Positions 37,649-50,585 of a stretch of DNA of 64,000 bases are shown piece by piece. The notes beneath the pieces were generated by a model. That model was not told the origin of the DNA and searched no databases. It saw nothing but the letters and a program-made list of their open reading frames with translations. Each line of letters starts with the position of its first letter. The first letter of the stretch is position 1. The DNA comes from Vanilla planifolia (Eukaryota; Streptophyta; Magnoliopsida; Asparagales; Orchidaceae), in assembly GCA_023846275.1 (NCBI GenBank), contig JAIUJO010000143.1, forward strand, positions 691,001 to 755,000, given 5' to 3'. The translations under genes and the position numbers were made by a program.

Positions 37649-40004
37649 CGTCTCTCCAACTTAGCCTCTCAGTCTCAATCTCTTCATTTTACTCTCAAAC
37701 TTCTCTATCTCTTTTCTCTTTTATTTCTTCTCTCCTTTTTCTCTATCTTCTTAATGTTTGTAAGCACTTTCTCATTTTATTTCACTTTTTCTTTGCCATA
37801 TGTCTATTAACATGGTCTTCTTTTGTCTTTCATTTTCTTTTGTTGAATTCTCTCTCTTGCACCCCTCTCCCTCTATTTCCCTCAAATTCCCTTCCTTTCT
37901 ATAATTCACCATTTAGTTATTTGTCATTTATTTTATTTGTAGTTTTTATCCTCTTTAACTTTCTCTATTTGTATTAGTATTTATATTTTTTTTATTTCAT
38001 CATTATCTATTTATGTTCTTTCTATCAATGTCCACTCCCTTTTCATTCTTTGCAATTTATATCTCTTTGTCTCTATACTTATCTCTTATATTATCTCTTT
38101 TCACACACTTTTGCTTCATCTATTTTCTCTCTCTTTATTATATCTTTATCTCTCGTATCTTTTTCCCATTCACTCTTTCTCTTTATCTCACTATCAAAGT
38201 TCCTTTAAATTTATATAAGTTTTTTTCTCTTACGCATTTGCTCTTTGCTTGTTTATGTTTCTATCTATGAGGTCTCTCTTTATGCCATTAATTGTCATAG
38301 TCTCCATCTTCTCTCTCCCTCTATTAGCACCCTTCTTTCTTACTCTTCTTAATTTTTCCTTTCATCTATATCTTTCTTTGTCTTCTCCTATTCTTCTATT
38401 TCAATCACGTTGCTTACCTTTGTATGTCTCATTCAACATTTATCTCTATCTCTTATGCTATATACTACACTTTGCTTTTCCTTATATATTTATTTTTCAC
38501 TTTACCTCTTCAATATATTTGTATTAGCCTAATTTGTTATCTCTGTCTATCTTTCCCTTGATGACTCTTCACTCCCTCTTATCTGCTTACTTCTTTAGCT
38601 TTAATCTAAATCACCTCTTTCACTCACTATTTCTAATTCTCTTAAGTCTCCTTTTATTTTTTTTTCAATCTATCGTCCTTTTTCTCTTCTCTTTAATTAC
38701 ATCTATCTCATTCTTATCATCTCTTGTCCATATCCCTTTATGATTTCAAACCATCACTATTCTATCTCCCTTATAATTTATTTCAACATTTAATCACCAA
38801 CGTTTCTCCTCCTATCTCTTTTCTTTATTTCTCTTACTATTGCTCTTATCAACCCTATTTTTTTCCCTCTTTCTTTCTTCCCTCTATCTTCTATTATATC
38901 ACTCCTCTGCTCTCTATTTCAATTCTTCATGAGTATTTATTTATGTTCTACTTTTTCTCTATTTACCTCTTTGTTTATCTTTCTTGTTGTCCATGTAATT
39001 ATGCCTTTTCTCTTTCACACATTACCATTTTATCAACATGTCTTCCTTTTTTCACACTCTTTATTTCGTTTTAATAAGTTATCACGCATCATGATCTCCT
39101 TAATTCTCTCTCTTCTGTATCCTTTCTTATCATTTTTTTGCTCATCTATCTCTATGCCTCTCTCTTTTTTACCATCACAATCTGATCATGTCTTAATGAC
39201 TAAATTCCTTTTTTACTAAGAATCTCTAATTTTTAACTTTCTCTAACTTACTGTCTCTCTATCTCTCTCTCTCTTTCTTATTTTTTCTATTTCACTTTGC
39301 TCTTTATTCCCCTCTATATCTCTCTTTGTCTATATTTTTTGTTTTACTTCTTACTTATCATTCTCTCTCTCACTCTTTATCTCTTCAATCCTTAACCTAC
39401 TTTCTTCCCTCCACTCTTTTATCTAATTCTATTCTCCTTTTAATGTATCCTCTTTCTAACTCTCCCTTTTTATTTTTCCTCTATCACTCTCTACACCAAA
39501 TCTTTGCTATCACTTTCCATCTCTTATACACTCATTATAATTGTCCATTTTATTACTCTCTCTTGAACTCTCTTTAATTAGAATCCTTCTTAAATTATTT
39601 TATCTCATCTCCTACTTATCACTCCACCAACCACTTCCATGAATTGATGCTTAGACCCTCTCTTTTCCCATTTCTCTCTTAATAATTACCACATTCTTGC
39701 TTTAGCTCAGTCCCTAACTCTCTGTCGTTCTCTTTTTTCTCTTATTTTTTTGTCTCTTGCTCTCTTACCTCATTATATAAATCTCTTATATAGTTCACTC
39801 TCTCTCATTAGCACTTTGACTTTATCATGTATTATCCCTCTTGCTATTCATCAACCACTATTACATATCTCTTTTCTCTACATCTATCTATTTGTATTTA
39901 TCGACACAATCTAAATTTACCTTTTATCTCATCCCTTTGATATTTTTATTTGTTCTTTATTTCACTCTTTCCTTTTTAGTTATTTTTTTATTTCTATCTT
40001 CAAT
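37649..40004. repeat. Pyrimidine-rich (T+C) block b, unit 1
   Basis: About 2.35 kb of T+C-rich sequence of the same type as the preceding block, ending in CTTCAATGTCTTACTTAAAAGG, the junction word shared by all pyrimidine-to-AT transitions in the window. No coding or RNA gene is recognised. Confidence 0.9.
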
Positions 40005-41940
40005 GTCTTACTTAAAAGGAGAATTTAAAAAAGGAATATAAAACATGAGATAAATCAAAAGAAAAATAATGTGATTAAATTATTAAAATTAATAAAATAA
40101 AAATAACAATTATTAATTATTATTCTTCTAAAAATAAGAAAATTTTTAGTAATTATTAATAGTTATCAAAACTACTTGCAATTACGATGATGTTCGATTA
40201 CAAATTATATTTAATATTATAATAAAATATAAATATAAATTGCAATAGACATAATGAATAATATACTTAATTAAACTATTTATAATTAAAAATTACAATA
40301 AAATAATTAATGTATAATAATACTTATGACAACACTTTATTACAATTTTCTTAAATTATTAGTATGAATTATTATCTTAAATTATTAATAGTGTTAACAA
40401 AACATTAAAAATAACTACTATTACAAAAATTTAATAAAAATATATATTATTGAGAAACATTAAAAAAATTATGAATCATTTATTGCTGTTATTATTAAGT
40501 TTGGAGAAACATTTATATTTAGTTTTATTATATTCATTTTTGTTTACTCTTCTTGGTATATTTCTTCTTCTAATTCCTCACATTTTTGTTATTATCTTTG
40601 AGTTGTTCTGCATTCATTTTTTCTTTATCTTATTACCTTGTTTTATTGTTTTTTTTTCTGATTATTATGTTTGAAACATTTATATTTGGTTGAATTAACT
40701 ATTAATATTTTTCCTGTCTTCTTTACGTTGTTTTTCTTCTTATTACACAAAACCCATTTCTTCTAATTCCTCGTATTCTTGTAGTTATCTTTAAAATGCA
40801 TCTTCCTTCATGTTTTTCTTTATCTTATTTCCTTCTATTACTTTTTTTTCTTGTTATTATTCTCTACTTCATGTTCATTTTTGTGTTTTGGTTGTTCTTA
40901 GTCATATTCATATTAATCCACATTTTACATTTACTCTTTCATTGTTTTACTTTCTTAATCACATTATTATTTTTAAAAATATGAATAAAATAAAACAAGA
41001 TAAGAAAATAATTACAAATTATATGTATAATAATTAAATAATTAATTGATTAATTTAAAATTTTTTTAATATAGAAGTAATAATAGTTTGAAATATTAAA
41101 GAAAGAAGAAGGATGAAATATTTTTTGTAGTCATTTAACAATTATCCTTACAATAAAAATTTTAATTATTTCTATTACAATTTAATAATTAAAAGAATTT
41201 ATTATTTTTATTTTCTTCATATTATTCTTAACAATTAATTTTCATAATTATAAGATTTAACTAAAATATTCATCATGAATATAATGATTGTTACTACATT
41301 ATAAGTAATTATAACTTGTTCTCAGGGTAATTTAATAAGCATAAAAATAACAATAATAATAGTAACTCTTAATGTTAACTTATGTTATAAAAATATTAGT
41401 ATTAAAATTAACATGAAAACAATTTTTTATATTTAAATGTTGATTATAGAAATTTTTGTTAATTATTTCAAATAATATTTCTAATAACTATTCTTATCAC
41501 CAATTCTATGAATATTATTAATAATAATTAATTATTATTAAAAATAATTATAATAATTCAATACTTTCTATATAAATAAGTGAGAATTATTTAAAAGAGA
41601 GTTTTTAAATTAAATTTATAATTATGCTAATAAATATATAATTATAAGTTAATAATTAGCAGTAATTCAATTAAATTATTATTAAAAATTAAGAACGAAT
41701 CAGAATTATTCTTAAAGTAATTAAATTTAATTTCTAAGAGACATTTAAAAGTGAAAGAATAATAATTATTAGTATTAGTATAACAATTATTGATAATCAA
41801 TAAAAGTTATTCCCAAGAATTGTAAAGGTGATTATTAATTATTAGAATTATTAAGAAAAATTAAGTAAAAGTTTTTCTTGTTAAAATTATTATTTTTTAT
41901 AATAATAAGAAATAATTTCAAAGATATATGACTAAGTATT
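40005..41940. repeat. AT-rich satellite block 2
   Basis: About 1.9 kb, homologous to AT block 1. It has the same start (AAAAGGAG...AAAACATGAGATAA), the interior T-rich patch (40480-40980) and the anchor CAATTAATTTTCATAATTATAAG near 41232. Between anchors the copies are heavily diverged with many small length changes. No gene is supported. Confidence 0.85.
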
Positions 41941-43333
41941 TTTTCATTCCCTCTACATATTCTTCTTGTCTATTATTTTTCTCTCAAGCCTACATTTTTT
42001 TCTCTTGTAAAACATGAGCCTCTCTCCAACATTCTTTTACAGCCTCTACCTTCTATTTCCATCAGCACTCTTTCATTCTTGTACTTCTCCCTTCATCATA
42101 TATTCTTTTTTTTATTTCTTGCCTCTCTTCTCTTTAACTCTATATCATTTGATGTATGTCTCTTTTTAAACAAACCCTTTTCATTTGCCCTTCTTTCTTT
42201 TCATCATTTTGTCTCTTTCTCTAAGATTATAAATAACAATCTCTATCAATGCATTTCTTTCTCTTTATTACACATCAGTCTCTTTCATGTCCCAATTTAT
42301 TTATATCTCTGCTCAAGCTACAATTCACTTTGACTCTTTCACCTCTAAATCACCATCTCTTCTTTATCCATTTCTTCTATCTTTTGTCATACCACATTTT
42401 TTGTCTCATTCTTACCATCTCATACTCTTTTTTTACTTATCTCTATTCAACTTTTTTACTTTCTCTCATGTCTTTGTCGTCATGTTGTCTTTTTCTCAAT
42501 TTCTTCTCCTAATCATAGCTCTCACTATTTTCACCCTAATTTCTCCACTATCATTCTCACTTCTATCATTTTCAATTTTATCACATGCATGCTTTCACTT
42601 GTCTCCCTATGTTTCTAACGCTCTTTATTGTTTCCCTCTCTAATACATTATGCCTTTTTATTTCTCTTTATCAATCTCCCAATCATTATCTAATGACCTC
42701 TATACACTCTCTATCTATCTCTCAAGTACATCTCTCTTAAACTATCATGCACACTTCCTCATTTAAATCAATCATTCTTCTTTCTCTTATCTACCTTTGT
42801 AGATATCTTTCCCTTAGCACTTTTCTTTGTCTTACTTTATGTCTTTCTTCTTCTCTCACTATCTCCTTGTTCACTCCACCTTTTTTCCTCATTTCCCTCT
42901 CCATCTTGTCCCTTCCTTGAACTTCCTTTATCACTTTCAATCTTATCTCCCTTTTGGAATTTATCTTCTTTCCCTTTATTTGTTTCTTTCACTCCACCCA
43001 AATAATCTCATTATCTATCTCTTCTTTGTATCATTGATTTTATCTCACTTTACCTCACTTTTAATTTATTTTCTGACATTTCTCTTACCCACACTTTTTC
43101 TCTTTTTCTCTCACCACTTTATAATTCACTCTCTCTTCCATTATCTCTTACCTCTCTTCACTCCTTCCACTCTATGATATTCTCTCTTTATTATCTATTT
43201 CTCTTTCATTATCTCTACAAATCTCATTTTTTTTTACTTGTAATCCCACTTTATCTCTTAATCTATCATTTTGTTTTTTTACTCTCTACCCTCCAAAAGA
43301 ATCTACCTCAAATTCTATCTCACCTTCTCTACC
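41941..43333. repeat. Pyrimidine-rich (T+C) block a, unit 2
   Basis: About 1.4 kb of T+C-rich sequence, matching block a of unit 1 in length and position. It is followed by a short AT spacer, as in unit 1. Confidence 0.88.
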
Positions 43334-43440
43334 TTATTAATTAGTATTTACTATTTGATGATAATAATTATTAATGGCCACTTTTTTCTTGTAATCCTAT
43401 TAAATTTTTTTACAAGACATTACTCATAAATTATTATTTG
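43334..43440. repeat. Short AT spacer 2, interrupted by fossil 3
   Basis: Homologous to spacers 1 and 3 (ACAAGACATTACTCATAAAT, then TATTATTTG). The LTR of fossil 3 begins directly after it. A short tail resembling the rest of the spacer (ATTTCAATTTTTCATG) reappears at about 50595-50612 on the far side of the element. The insertion therefore seems to have split this spacer. Confidence 0.75.
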
Positions 43441-45590
43441 TGTTGGTTCATTCTTGTGTTTAATGAGTGAAATTTTAAATGTTTTGTAATTTATTTTAAT
43501 GAGCATATTTAGTGTTAAATAGGTCTACCATTAACAAACAGACCATGCACTTTTAAAGAGGAAGAATTAGTGGTCTTCAAAGTATTTTAGAGTATTTAGC
43601 AAACTTTATGGGTTGAAGACATGTGCATCACATTTAAAAAGGTTTTCTTTTTATTTTGAAATAGAATGTTTGCTTGTTGATTACAAGGCACATCTCTATT
43701 CATCTCACTTTCAAATATTAACTTAAAGCATATGGGGGGTGAATCATGTCCTTGACTTAGAAAATGTATAATATTACAATTTTTCAATCATTATTTTCTT
43801 GGTTAAAATCCTACTTAAACCATTCATCCATTTAAGAAACTGATGATTCTATTTTTAAATCACTCTTTTCTTAGTTAAATCTTACTTTTGTTTCTTTGCA
43901 AAAGTTTTTGTTAGGTTTGTTATAAAATATTGATTAAATTGGAAAAACATTATGTTAAATTTTTCATATTTTAAAAAATAAACAATATTTTAAGCAATAT
44001 TTGAGTGCAATGTTCTTGGGCCAAGCTTGTTGAACGAGCATTCGTAATGTGTAGGGACTAAAGTCAAGTCGAGGCTTAAACTGAATCTATAGTAGTGTTG
44101 AACCCTATGGTGGTATGACATATTGTGTTTTAAGGGTAACATAATAGCCACAATTAACCAATAAACCTATAACCATGTCAGTGAATTAGGTGATTAAGTC
44201 AAAAGCACATAAGGAGAAGACAACCCTAGTTTGGTTGACATAATTCTACTGTGCAAAGTTTTATAAAGTACAAATCAATTTCCTACTCAACGATGTGGGA
44301 TTAAACTTTTAGCTCTTATTTGCTTCTAAAATCAAAAGTGCCTCAACATCATCCAATCATGCATTTTTGTGATCATTCAAACCATCCATTTAATGAGCCA
44401 TTGCATATTTACTACTTCATCTACTTTAAGCGATTAACCCTTAACATAAGATGATCATGATCTAGTTTGACTTCATTGTATCACTTTCTCTAAGAAATAT
44501 CACTTATTGAATCGTATGGCTCTTAATAATCCTATGTGATCTGATGACTAAGATCCAATCCACCTTGGACCAACCATCCTAAACTCATCCAACTTTTTAA
44601 TGTTTGATCAGATGGTGGAGAACTCTTTTGAGTATATCCAAAGGCTCTTCTTCATCCTACTTAACAACTATTTCACTAGCTATTACATATGAAATTTTGG
44701 CCACCATTTTGATAGAATAATTAAGTTATTTGGAAAAAAGTTTTAAGCTATTTTGTTGTAGCCATTAAAAGAACTTTTCCATACTTTTTAATAGCTATAA
44801 ATATAATTTTTTTATAAATGCCTAATCAGTGCAAATGAAGTGACTACTAAATATGAAATATGAATAAGATTTTAACTTAACAATGAAGGGTTGTATCATC
44901 GTCTGTTGATATAAATTTTCCTCAACAACACCTTTAGCTTACAACTACAAATATTAAATTCTATCTATTAAGCCTAATTCCTTAAAGATTTCATTTTCTA
45001 AATTCCCTTCATAATTTTTAACTCATTGTACCTCTCTATATTCATCAAGAGACACAAACAAATTTGTACATTTTTGTTAAAAAAATTATTTTTTTTGTTT
45101 TTTGGTTTTCCTTTTATGTTGGGTAGTCTAATGTTTGTGAAGGCCTGAGTTTTGTTTGACCTTGTAAAAGCTCAAGTTGGGGTTGAGCTCTTAAAAGATT
45201 GAGTTATAGTTGAAACAATAAAAGTTACTAGGCTAGAGATGAATCGTGAGAAGAAATCTTAAGTTATAAGTGTTTTACATATAGAGTTTTTATTGACCAT
45301 AGTTTGGGTGGATGTAGGTTCTAGTTTGAACCGAATCACCAAAAACTTCAGTGTACCATTTTAATTATTATTTTAGTTTTTCAAGTCATAAAAATTTTAA
45401 ATTCATATATTTATAAATAATAGTTATCAACAAACATAAATTTATTTATAAAGAAATTTTTAAAAATAAATTCAATCTAAAAATTTGTCAAAAAATTTTA
45501 AAACTCATAATTTACTCTCTTGTAGTACTCATATATAGTTTTACTTTAATTTTTTCTGAGTAGGTTTCCTGTAGTAAGTTTTTAAAATCA
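43441..45590 (+). mobile_element. Fossil 3: left LTR
   Basis: It begins TGTTGGTTCATTC, a typical LTR opening. It shares a long ordered series of blocks with 48639-50585, including GAAGACATGTGCATCA (43615), TATTGTGTTTTAAGGG (44121), CAAATCAATTTCCTACT (44271), AACTCTTTTGAG (44621) and the AAGTTGGGGTTGAGCTC block (45174). The final AT-rich tail (45340-45590) matches the LTR tail of fossil 2. The open frame on the opposite strand at 43596-43787 lies inside this LTR and is not a gene. Confidence 0.85.
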
Positions 45591-48500
45591 CTATGTTGAT
45601 CATTTATTTGTGTGTGAAAATTAATTATAACATTAACTATAACTATTTCCTAATTTCGTTATTTTATCAATATTAATTGTAATATTTTGATTTTTTACTT
45701 TATAATCAAATTGCTTGGTTTTGTTAATGTGCTTATTTTAGATAATTGCTTAAGGATGATTATAGCTGTAGTTGATAATTGTGAAACATTTAGGGAAAGG
45801 ATATTCATCATGTCATCCTCCATTATTTATTTAATGCTGGAAAAAAAAATTTATATGAAAAAATAACATAAAAATTTTTAATCAAAAGATTGATGATAAT
45901 TTGTGAGATCTTTTTATTCATCCTTTTGCACATCCTAAAGATAGAGGTAACAAATCAAGAATTTTAATTCAATTAAATTTTAAAGGAATAAATTACTTTG
46001 TACAATGCCTCAACAAATTAGTGTGAGAGTCTGCACTTGCACAACTTGTTTTGAGATGATGTAGGGATTAAATAGGATGTATGGTGAATCTAAAGATATT
46101 GGTGATGATAAGGAGTTGAACAAAAAAAAAACAAAGAAAAAAGAAGAAGAGTAAGCGGAAGAAAATAAATTTAGAGATGAATCATGTACTTAAACTTTTC
46201 TCAAGTACTTTTGATTTTAATCATGAGTCTACTTTTTAATCTTGTGGTAAAATATCAAATTCTTTTAGTAATTTAGTTATTGACCATAAAAAATTAATAA
46301 ATATATATGATACTCTTATGAAAATTAGTGCAAAACATGAATCTAGAATAGTTGAATGGCATGAAAAAATTGATGCACTAAAAAATGAAAATATTTTCTT
46401 ACCTTATCAAGTTCAAGCCTATATTTCTAATATGTCATATTTGAATGCTTCAAAAAAATGCATGTGAAAATTATTTGTCCAAATATATTATACACAATGA
46501 TGCTTTAAACTTAGATAATGATAAGTTTAGTGAAGAAAATTTTTTGTTTAAAGAAAAACCAGAAAAATTTGGTTCACTTGAAAAGGAAATACATGATCTA
46601 AAGTCAAAGTATGCTACTTTATTTTGTTATCCACTTGTAATCATTCACATGTACCTTCATGCAGTTCTTTTTTCACTTATGTAAAAAGAGTAATGTTCAC
46701 TTGAATGCTTCATAAGCACTTAAGAAAGTTTCATCTTATAGCCATGTGACAAAAAATAATGTTTCATGATAATCATAGATTGGATAAAACATATATCCAT
46801 GTGTTGAATACATTGCCTATTCTTTCTTTGTGTACGTCTAATTATCAAGTTAGTGTAATGCCATATGCAATTATTATTCTAAATTTAGACATCTTACATT
46901 TGATTGCCTAATTAAAAACTCCATAAATAAAAAACATAATAAATATGAGTGGATTCTTAAGGGACAAGCTTCGGAACTTTCTTTAAAAAATCACAACATC
47001 AACACCCTACAATTTTTGAACCTATGATGGTTTGATTCCTAAATTTAATACTTGGTTAATCTATAAGCATGTCTCCATATTTTAGGATGTATGGAAGCAA
47101 GCCTTGCTTTATAACTTTGTGCAACTCACTTACATATTTGTGGTCCTTGGCTTACTTATCTAATCATAGAAGACAAAATCTTTTTAGATTTACTTATTAT
47201 TAATCGATATTACCCACTTGGAGCTTGCTAGTCAATCTGTGCAATTGTTGCGTGATGATATATCAAATATTCTAAGCACATCAATACCATATTTTTTCAT
47301 GATATTTTTGGATGAAATATTATTGAATGATCATGTGATTCGATATTAAAAATGTAAATGATTGAGCATATAGTTAAATTATAGTTTACTAAAGAATTAA
47401 ATATAATAAAAGGCAAAACAAAGGTAAGTTATGTAGGATGTTCATTTTAAATGACCAAAGAATCAGTTGGTATAATTTATTTTGGACACAAAAATCTTAA
47501 ATTTTGATGTTAAGAAGCTTAGATTTATGATTGATATTGATTTTTTAAAATTTACTAGAGTTAAAGTTTGTAAGAAAAAAATGTGCCCATCATAGGCTTT
47601 GTTGCATTTATTAGAAAATAAGATAAATTAATTTTAATTTAGTAAATTATAAAAATAATTATCTATGTCATTATTAAAAGGAATGGAAAATATCAGATCA
47701 ATTTATATCTCTTACTTAGAAAAGCATATAAGCCTAAAAAAGGTAAAATATTAAATATTAAATGTTTGGGGATAATTTATTATGTGTTTAGAAATTAGTA
47801 TAATTTGATATTGATCATGAATTTTCTTGATTTACATAGTTATTTTATTGTGATTAGGAAAGAGACCACTAAAAACTTCGTAATTTGATTTGAACATTCG
47901 ATATATTCAGTTACAAAAATAGTTAACGAAAAAGTGGAATTATTTGATGGAGTCATTGATCAACAACTACCTTGAGTTTGGTAGTATCAAAATCTATAGA
48001 AATAAAATAAATGATATGCTATACAAGGACTTTGAACAAATTTTCTATGACAGATATTGATAATATTACATTTCTATTTCTCATAAAAAAGTATATTTAG
48101 TGAACAAGCCCTAAAGGCTATAGATCATGTTAAGAATTGATAATAAGATAAACTTAAAGAAAAATTATGTATAAGATTTAATTCTTAGACATAGTGGTAA
48201 ATAATTCATTAGACCTAAATTGGTACTCTAGAAAATACTATATAAAAATCAACTATTCGAGATATGAGTAGGCTTGTTGTATAAGGTATTTAATTAACTT
48301 CATCATTATAAGAAAAGAAATCACAAAAATGTAAGATTTCACATTATTTACGATTTTTTCATTCGAGGATTAATAGAATTAGTGTATGTATTTGTAAAGT
48401 AAGAATTGGACTATGTATTTGTTAAACTCCTTCAATGGAACAATCAAAATTATATAAATTAGACCTCCCTTTTGATGGACTCATGGGAGAGAATGATCAT

Positions 48501-48638
48501 GGTTAAGATAAAATATATAATAGTCATAAAGTGAGGAGGAGCATGTAGTAAAAGAGAGAATAAGGCGACGGAGAGCATATATATTTCAATTTTAAAACCT
48601 CTTATAATTAATTAAATATATATTTTTACTTATATTTT
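45591..48638 (+). mobile_element. Fossil 3: interior, gag-like remnants only
   Basis: Most of this stretch is AT-rich and unreadable. From 46210 to 46680 one reads Lys/Glu/Asn-rich helical sequence (HKKLINIYDTLMKISAKHES, and LEKEIHDLKSKYATLF in the frame 46445-46684), like the coiled-coil part of plant copia gag. Around 46870-46950 HLTFDCLIKN followed by KYEWILKG resembles a zinc-knuckle end and its W-V-x-K-G follow-up. No reverse transcriptase, RNase H or integrase words were found. The primer-binding site could not be identified with confidence. Confidence 0.5.
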
Positions 48639-50585
48639 TCTCTAAACATTTTTGCGTTTGATGGGAGAAACCTTAAATGTTTAGCACTTTCTTTTAATAT
48701 GTTTCTTTATTATAAAAGATTTTATATTAAAGAATAAGCCATGCAATTTTGAACATGGTGAACTAGTGGTCTTTAAAGGACCTTGGAGTATTTAACAAGT
48801 TCAAAGAATTGAAGACATGTGCATCAAATTTCAAAATGTTTTCTTTTTGTTATGAAATAGAATTTTAGTTTGTTGATTACAATGCACATTTCTATTCCTC
48901 TCAATTTGAAATCCTAACAAGGAGCATTTAACTATTCAATCATGTCTTGCATTAAGAAAATATATAGGATTTTGTTTTTTCAATCATTCGTTTCTTGGTT
49001 TTGTTCTTTCTTAAATCATTTGTTGATTTAAGAAGCTAATGATTCTATTTTTCATTCGTTATTTCATTAAATCCTTATTATGTATTTTTTTCGAAATTTT
49101 ACATTTTGATGATTACTAAATCTTGGTTAAATAAAAAATGATTTTGTTAAAATTTTCCAAATTAAAATAAAACTTAAGCCACATCTCAAGTTGTACATGT
49201 GATGGGCTCGAGTGGGAATTCATAATGCTTATGGACTAATGACTTGAACCAATCTGGATTGAGGCGTGATCTTGGCCTTTTAAAATACAAAGTTCGGACA
49301 AGGCATATTGTGTTTTAAGGGAAAACTAAGACCCACATATTATTTGCAATCTTGTAACTATAATATTGAGTTATGTGATTAAACCTTGAGCACACAAGGG
49401 GGAGCTAGCGGTAGTTTGGCTCATATAATTCACTAACACAAAAATTTTTAAAGTGCAAATCAATTTCCTACTTAGCAATGTTGGACTAAACTCTTGGTGC
49501 TTGTTGGCTATCTCAATCAAAAGTGTCTTAGTGCCATTCTATTATGCATTTTCATGATTGCATAGTGGAGATCACCTCTACCTTTGAATAGTGATCTTAA
49601 TCGATGTAGCCTTCCTTTTGATGAGCTAATCACATGGTTACTGCTTCATCCATTATTAGTTATTAATCCTTGCTTGACATTTGATGGTTTTAATCTCATC
49701 CATCTTCATCAAATGGCTTTTCTTATGAAATATCTATTCTTCAATCTTATGACTTTGAATAATGCATTTTAACTCCTACAACAACATTCTTGATTTTGTT
49801 TTTGATTAATTGATTGAATTAGATCTCATCTTACGTGATTAGATGGTGTAGATCAAATCCACATTGACCTAACCATCAATAACACATTTACCTTTTCAAC
49901 ATTTGTTTGGATGGTGACGAACTCTTTTGAGCAATTCCATTCACTCATATTCATCCTGCCTAATAGTTATTTTACTAAGCCTTACATGTTCCATTTTGGA
50001 CAGTGTTTTTGAAGAACATATAAGCTATTTTGAAAAGCTTTTGAAACACTTTTACAGTAACTTTTGAAATAGATATTTAATACTTTCTAATGGTTATAAC
50101 GAAACATTTTTTATAGACGTGTAAACCTTCTAAATAAAATAAAAAATTAACATGAGCAAGATTTTAACATCTCAAAAAAGGACTATAGAATATTCTAAAT
50201 GTAGAAATTTCTCCTTAAAGTGACTATAGCATAGACTACATGAAATTCCAAATTCTTCTTAAAAAGTCATATTTTTTAAAGCATTCTTTTTGTCAATTAT
50301 TTTCAAATTTTGAACTTTTTGTGCCATTCTATCCATCAAGCATATGAAAACTTGTATATTTTTATTGAAATTTTGTTTCATACTATTTTTTTTGTTTTTA
50401 TTTTGGGTTTGTTGGCCTGACATTCATGAAAGCTTAAGCTAAAATTGATCACATTAAAAATTGAGTTTAGGTTGAGCTCATAAAAACCATACTTGTAGTT
50501 GAACCTACAGAAGCTAGTAGGTTAGATGTGAACTACAAGAAAAAAATCTCAAGTTGTAATTGTTTTACTATAAAGTTTTTTGTAT
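48639..50585 (+). mobile_element. Fossil 3: right LTR
   Basis: This is the direct repeat of 43441-45590, with matching blocks at an offset of about 5.19 kb: GAAGACATGTGCATCA at 48811, TATTGTGTTTTAAGGG at 49306, CAAATCAATTTCCTACT at 49456 and AACTCTTTTGAG at 49920. The match fades near 50575, so this copy is shorter than the left LTR. The 62-residue open frame at 49584-49772 lies within the LTR and is not a gene. Confidence 0.85.

Larger units (their letters stand above)
43441..50585 (+). mobile_element. LTR retrotransposon fossil 3 (copia-like)
   Basis: Two long direct repeats (about 2.15 and 1.95 kb) flank a 3.05-kb interior. The LTR family is that of fossils 1 and 2. The interior shows only weak gag-like signals and no recognisable reverse transcriptase or integrase, so this copy is either a short non-autonomous form or very decayed. 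It is broken. In one well-conserved 108-base stretch (43615 against 48811) I count about 93 identical positions, and elsewhere the LTRs are less alike, so the insertion is old. It interrupts the pyrimidine/AT satellite. Confidence 0.8.

Noticed and set aside
43596-43787. A 63-codon open frame on the minus strand
   Set aside because: It lies inside the left LTR of fossil 3, and the corresponding part of the right LTR shows no conserved frame.
49584-49772. A 62-codon open frame on the plus strand
   Set aside because: It lies inside the right LTR of fossil 3 and has no counterpart in the left LTR.
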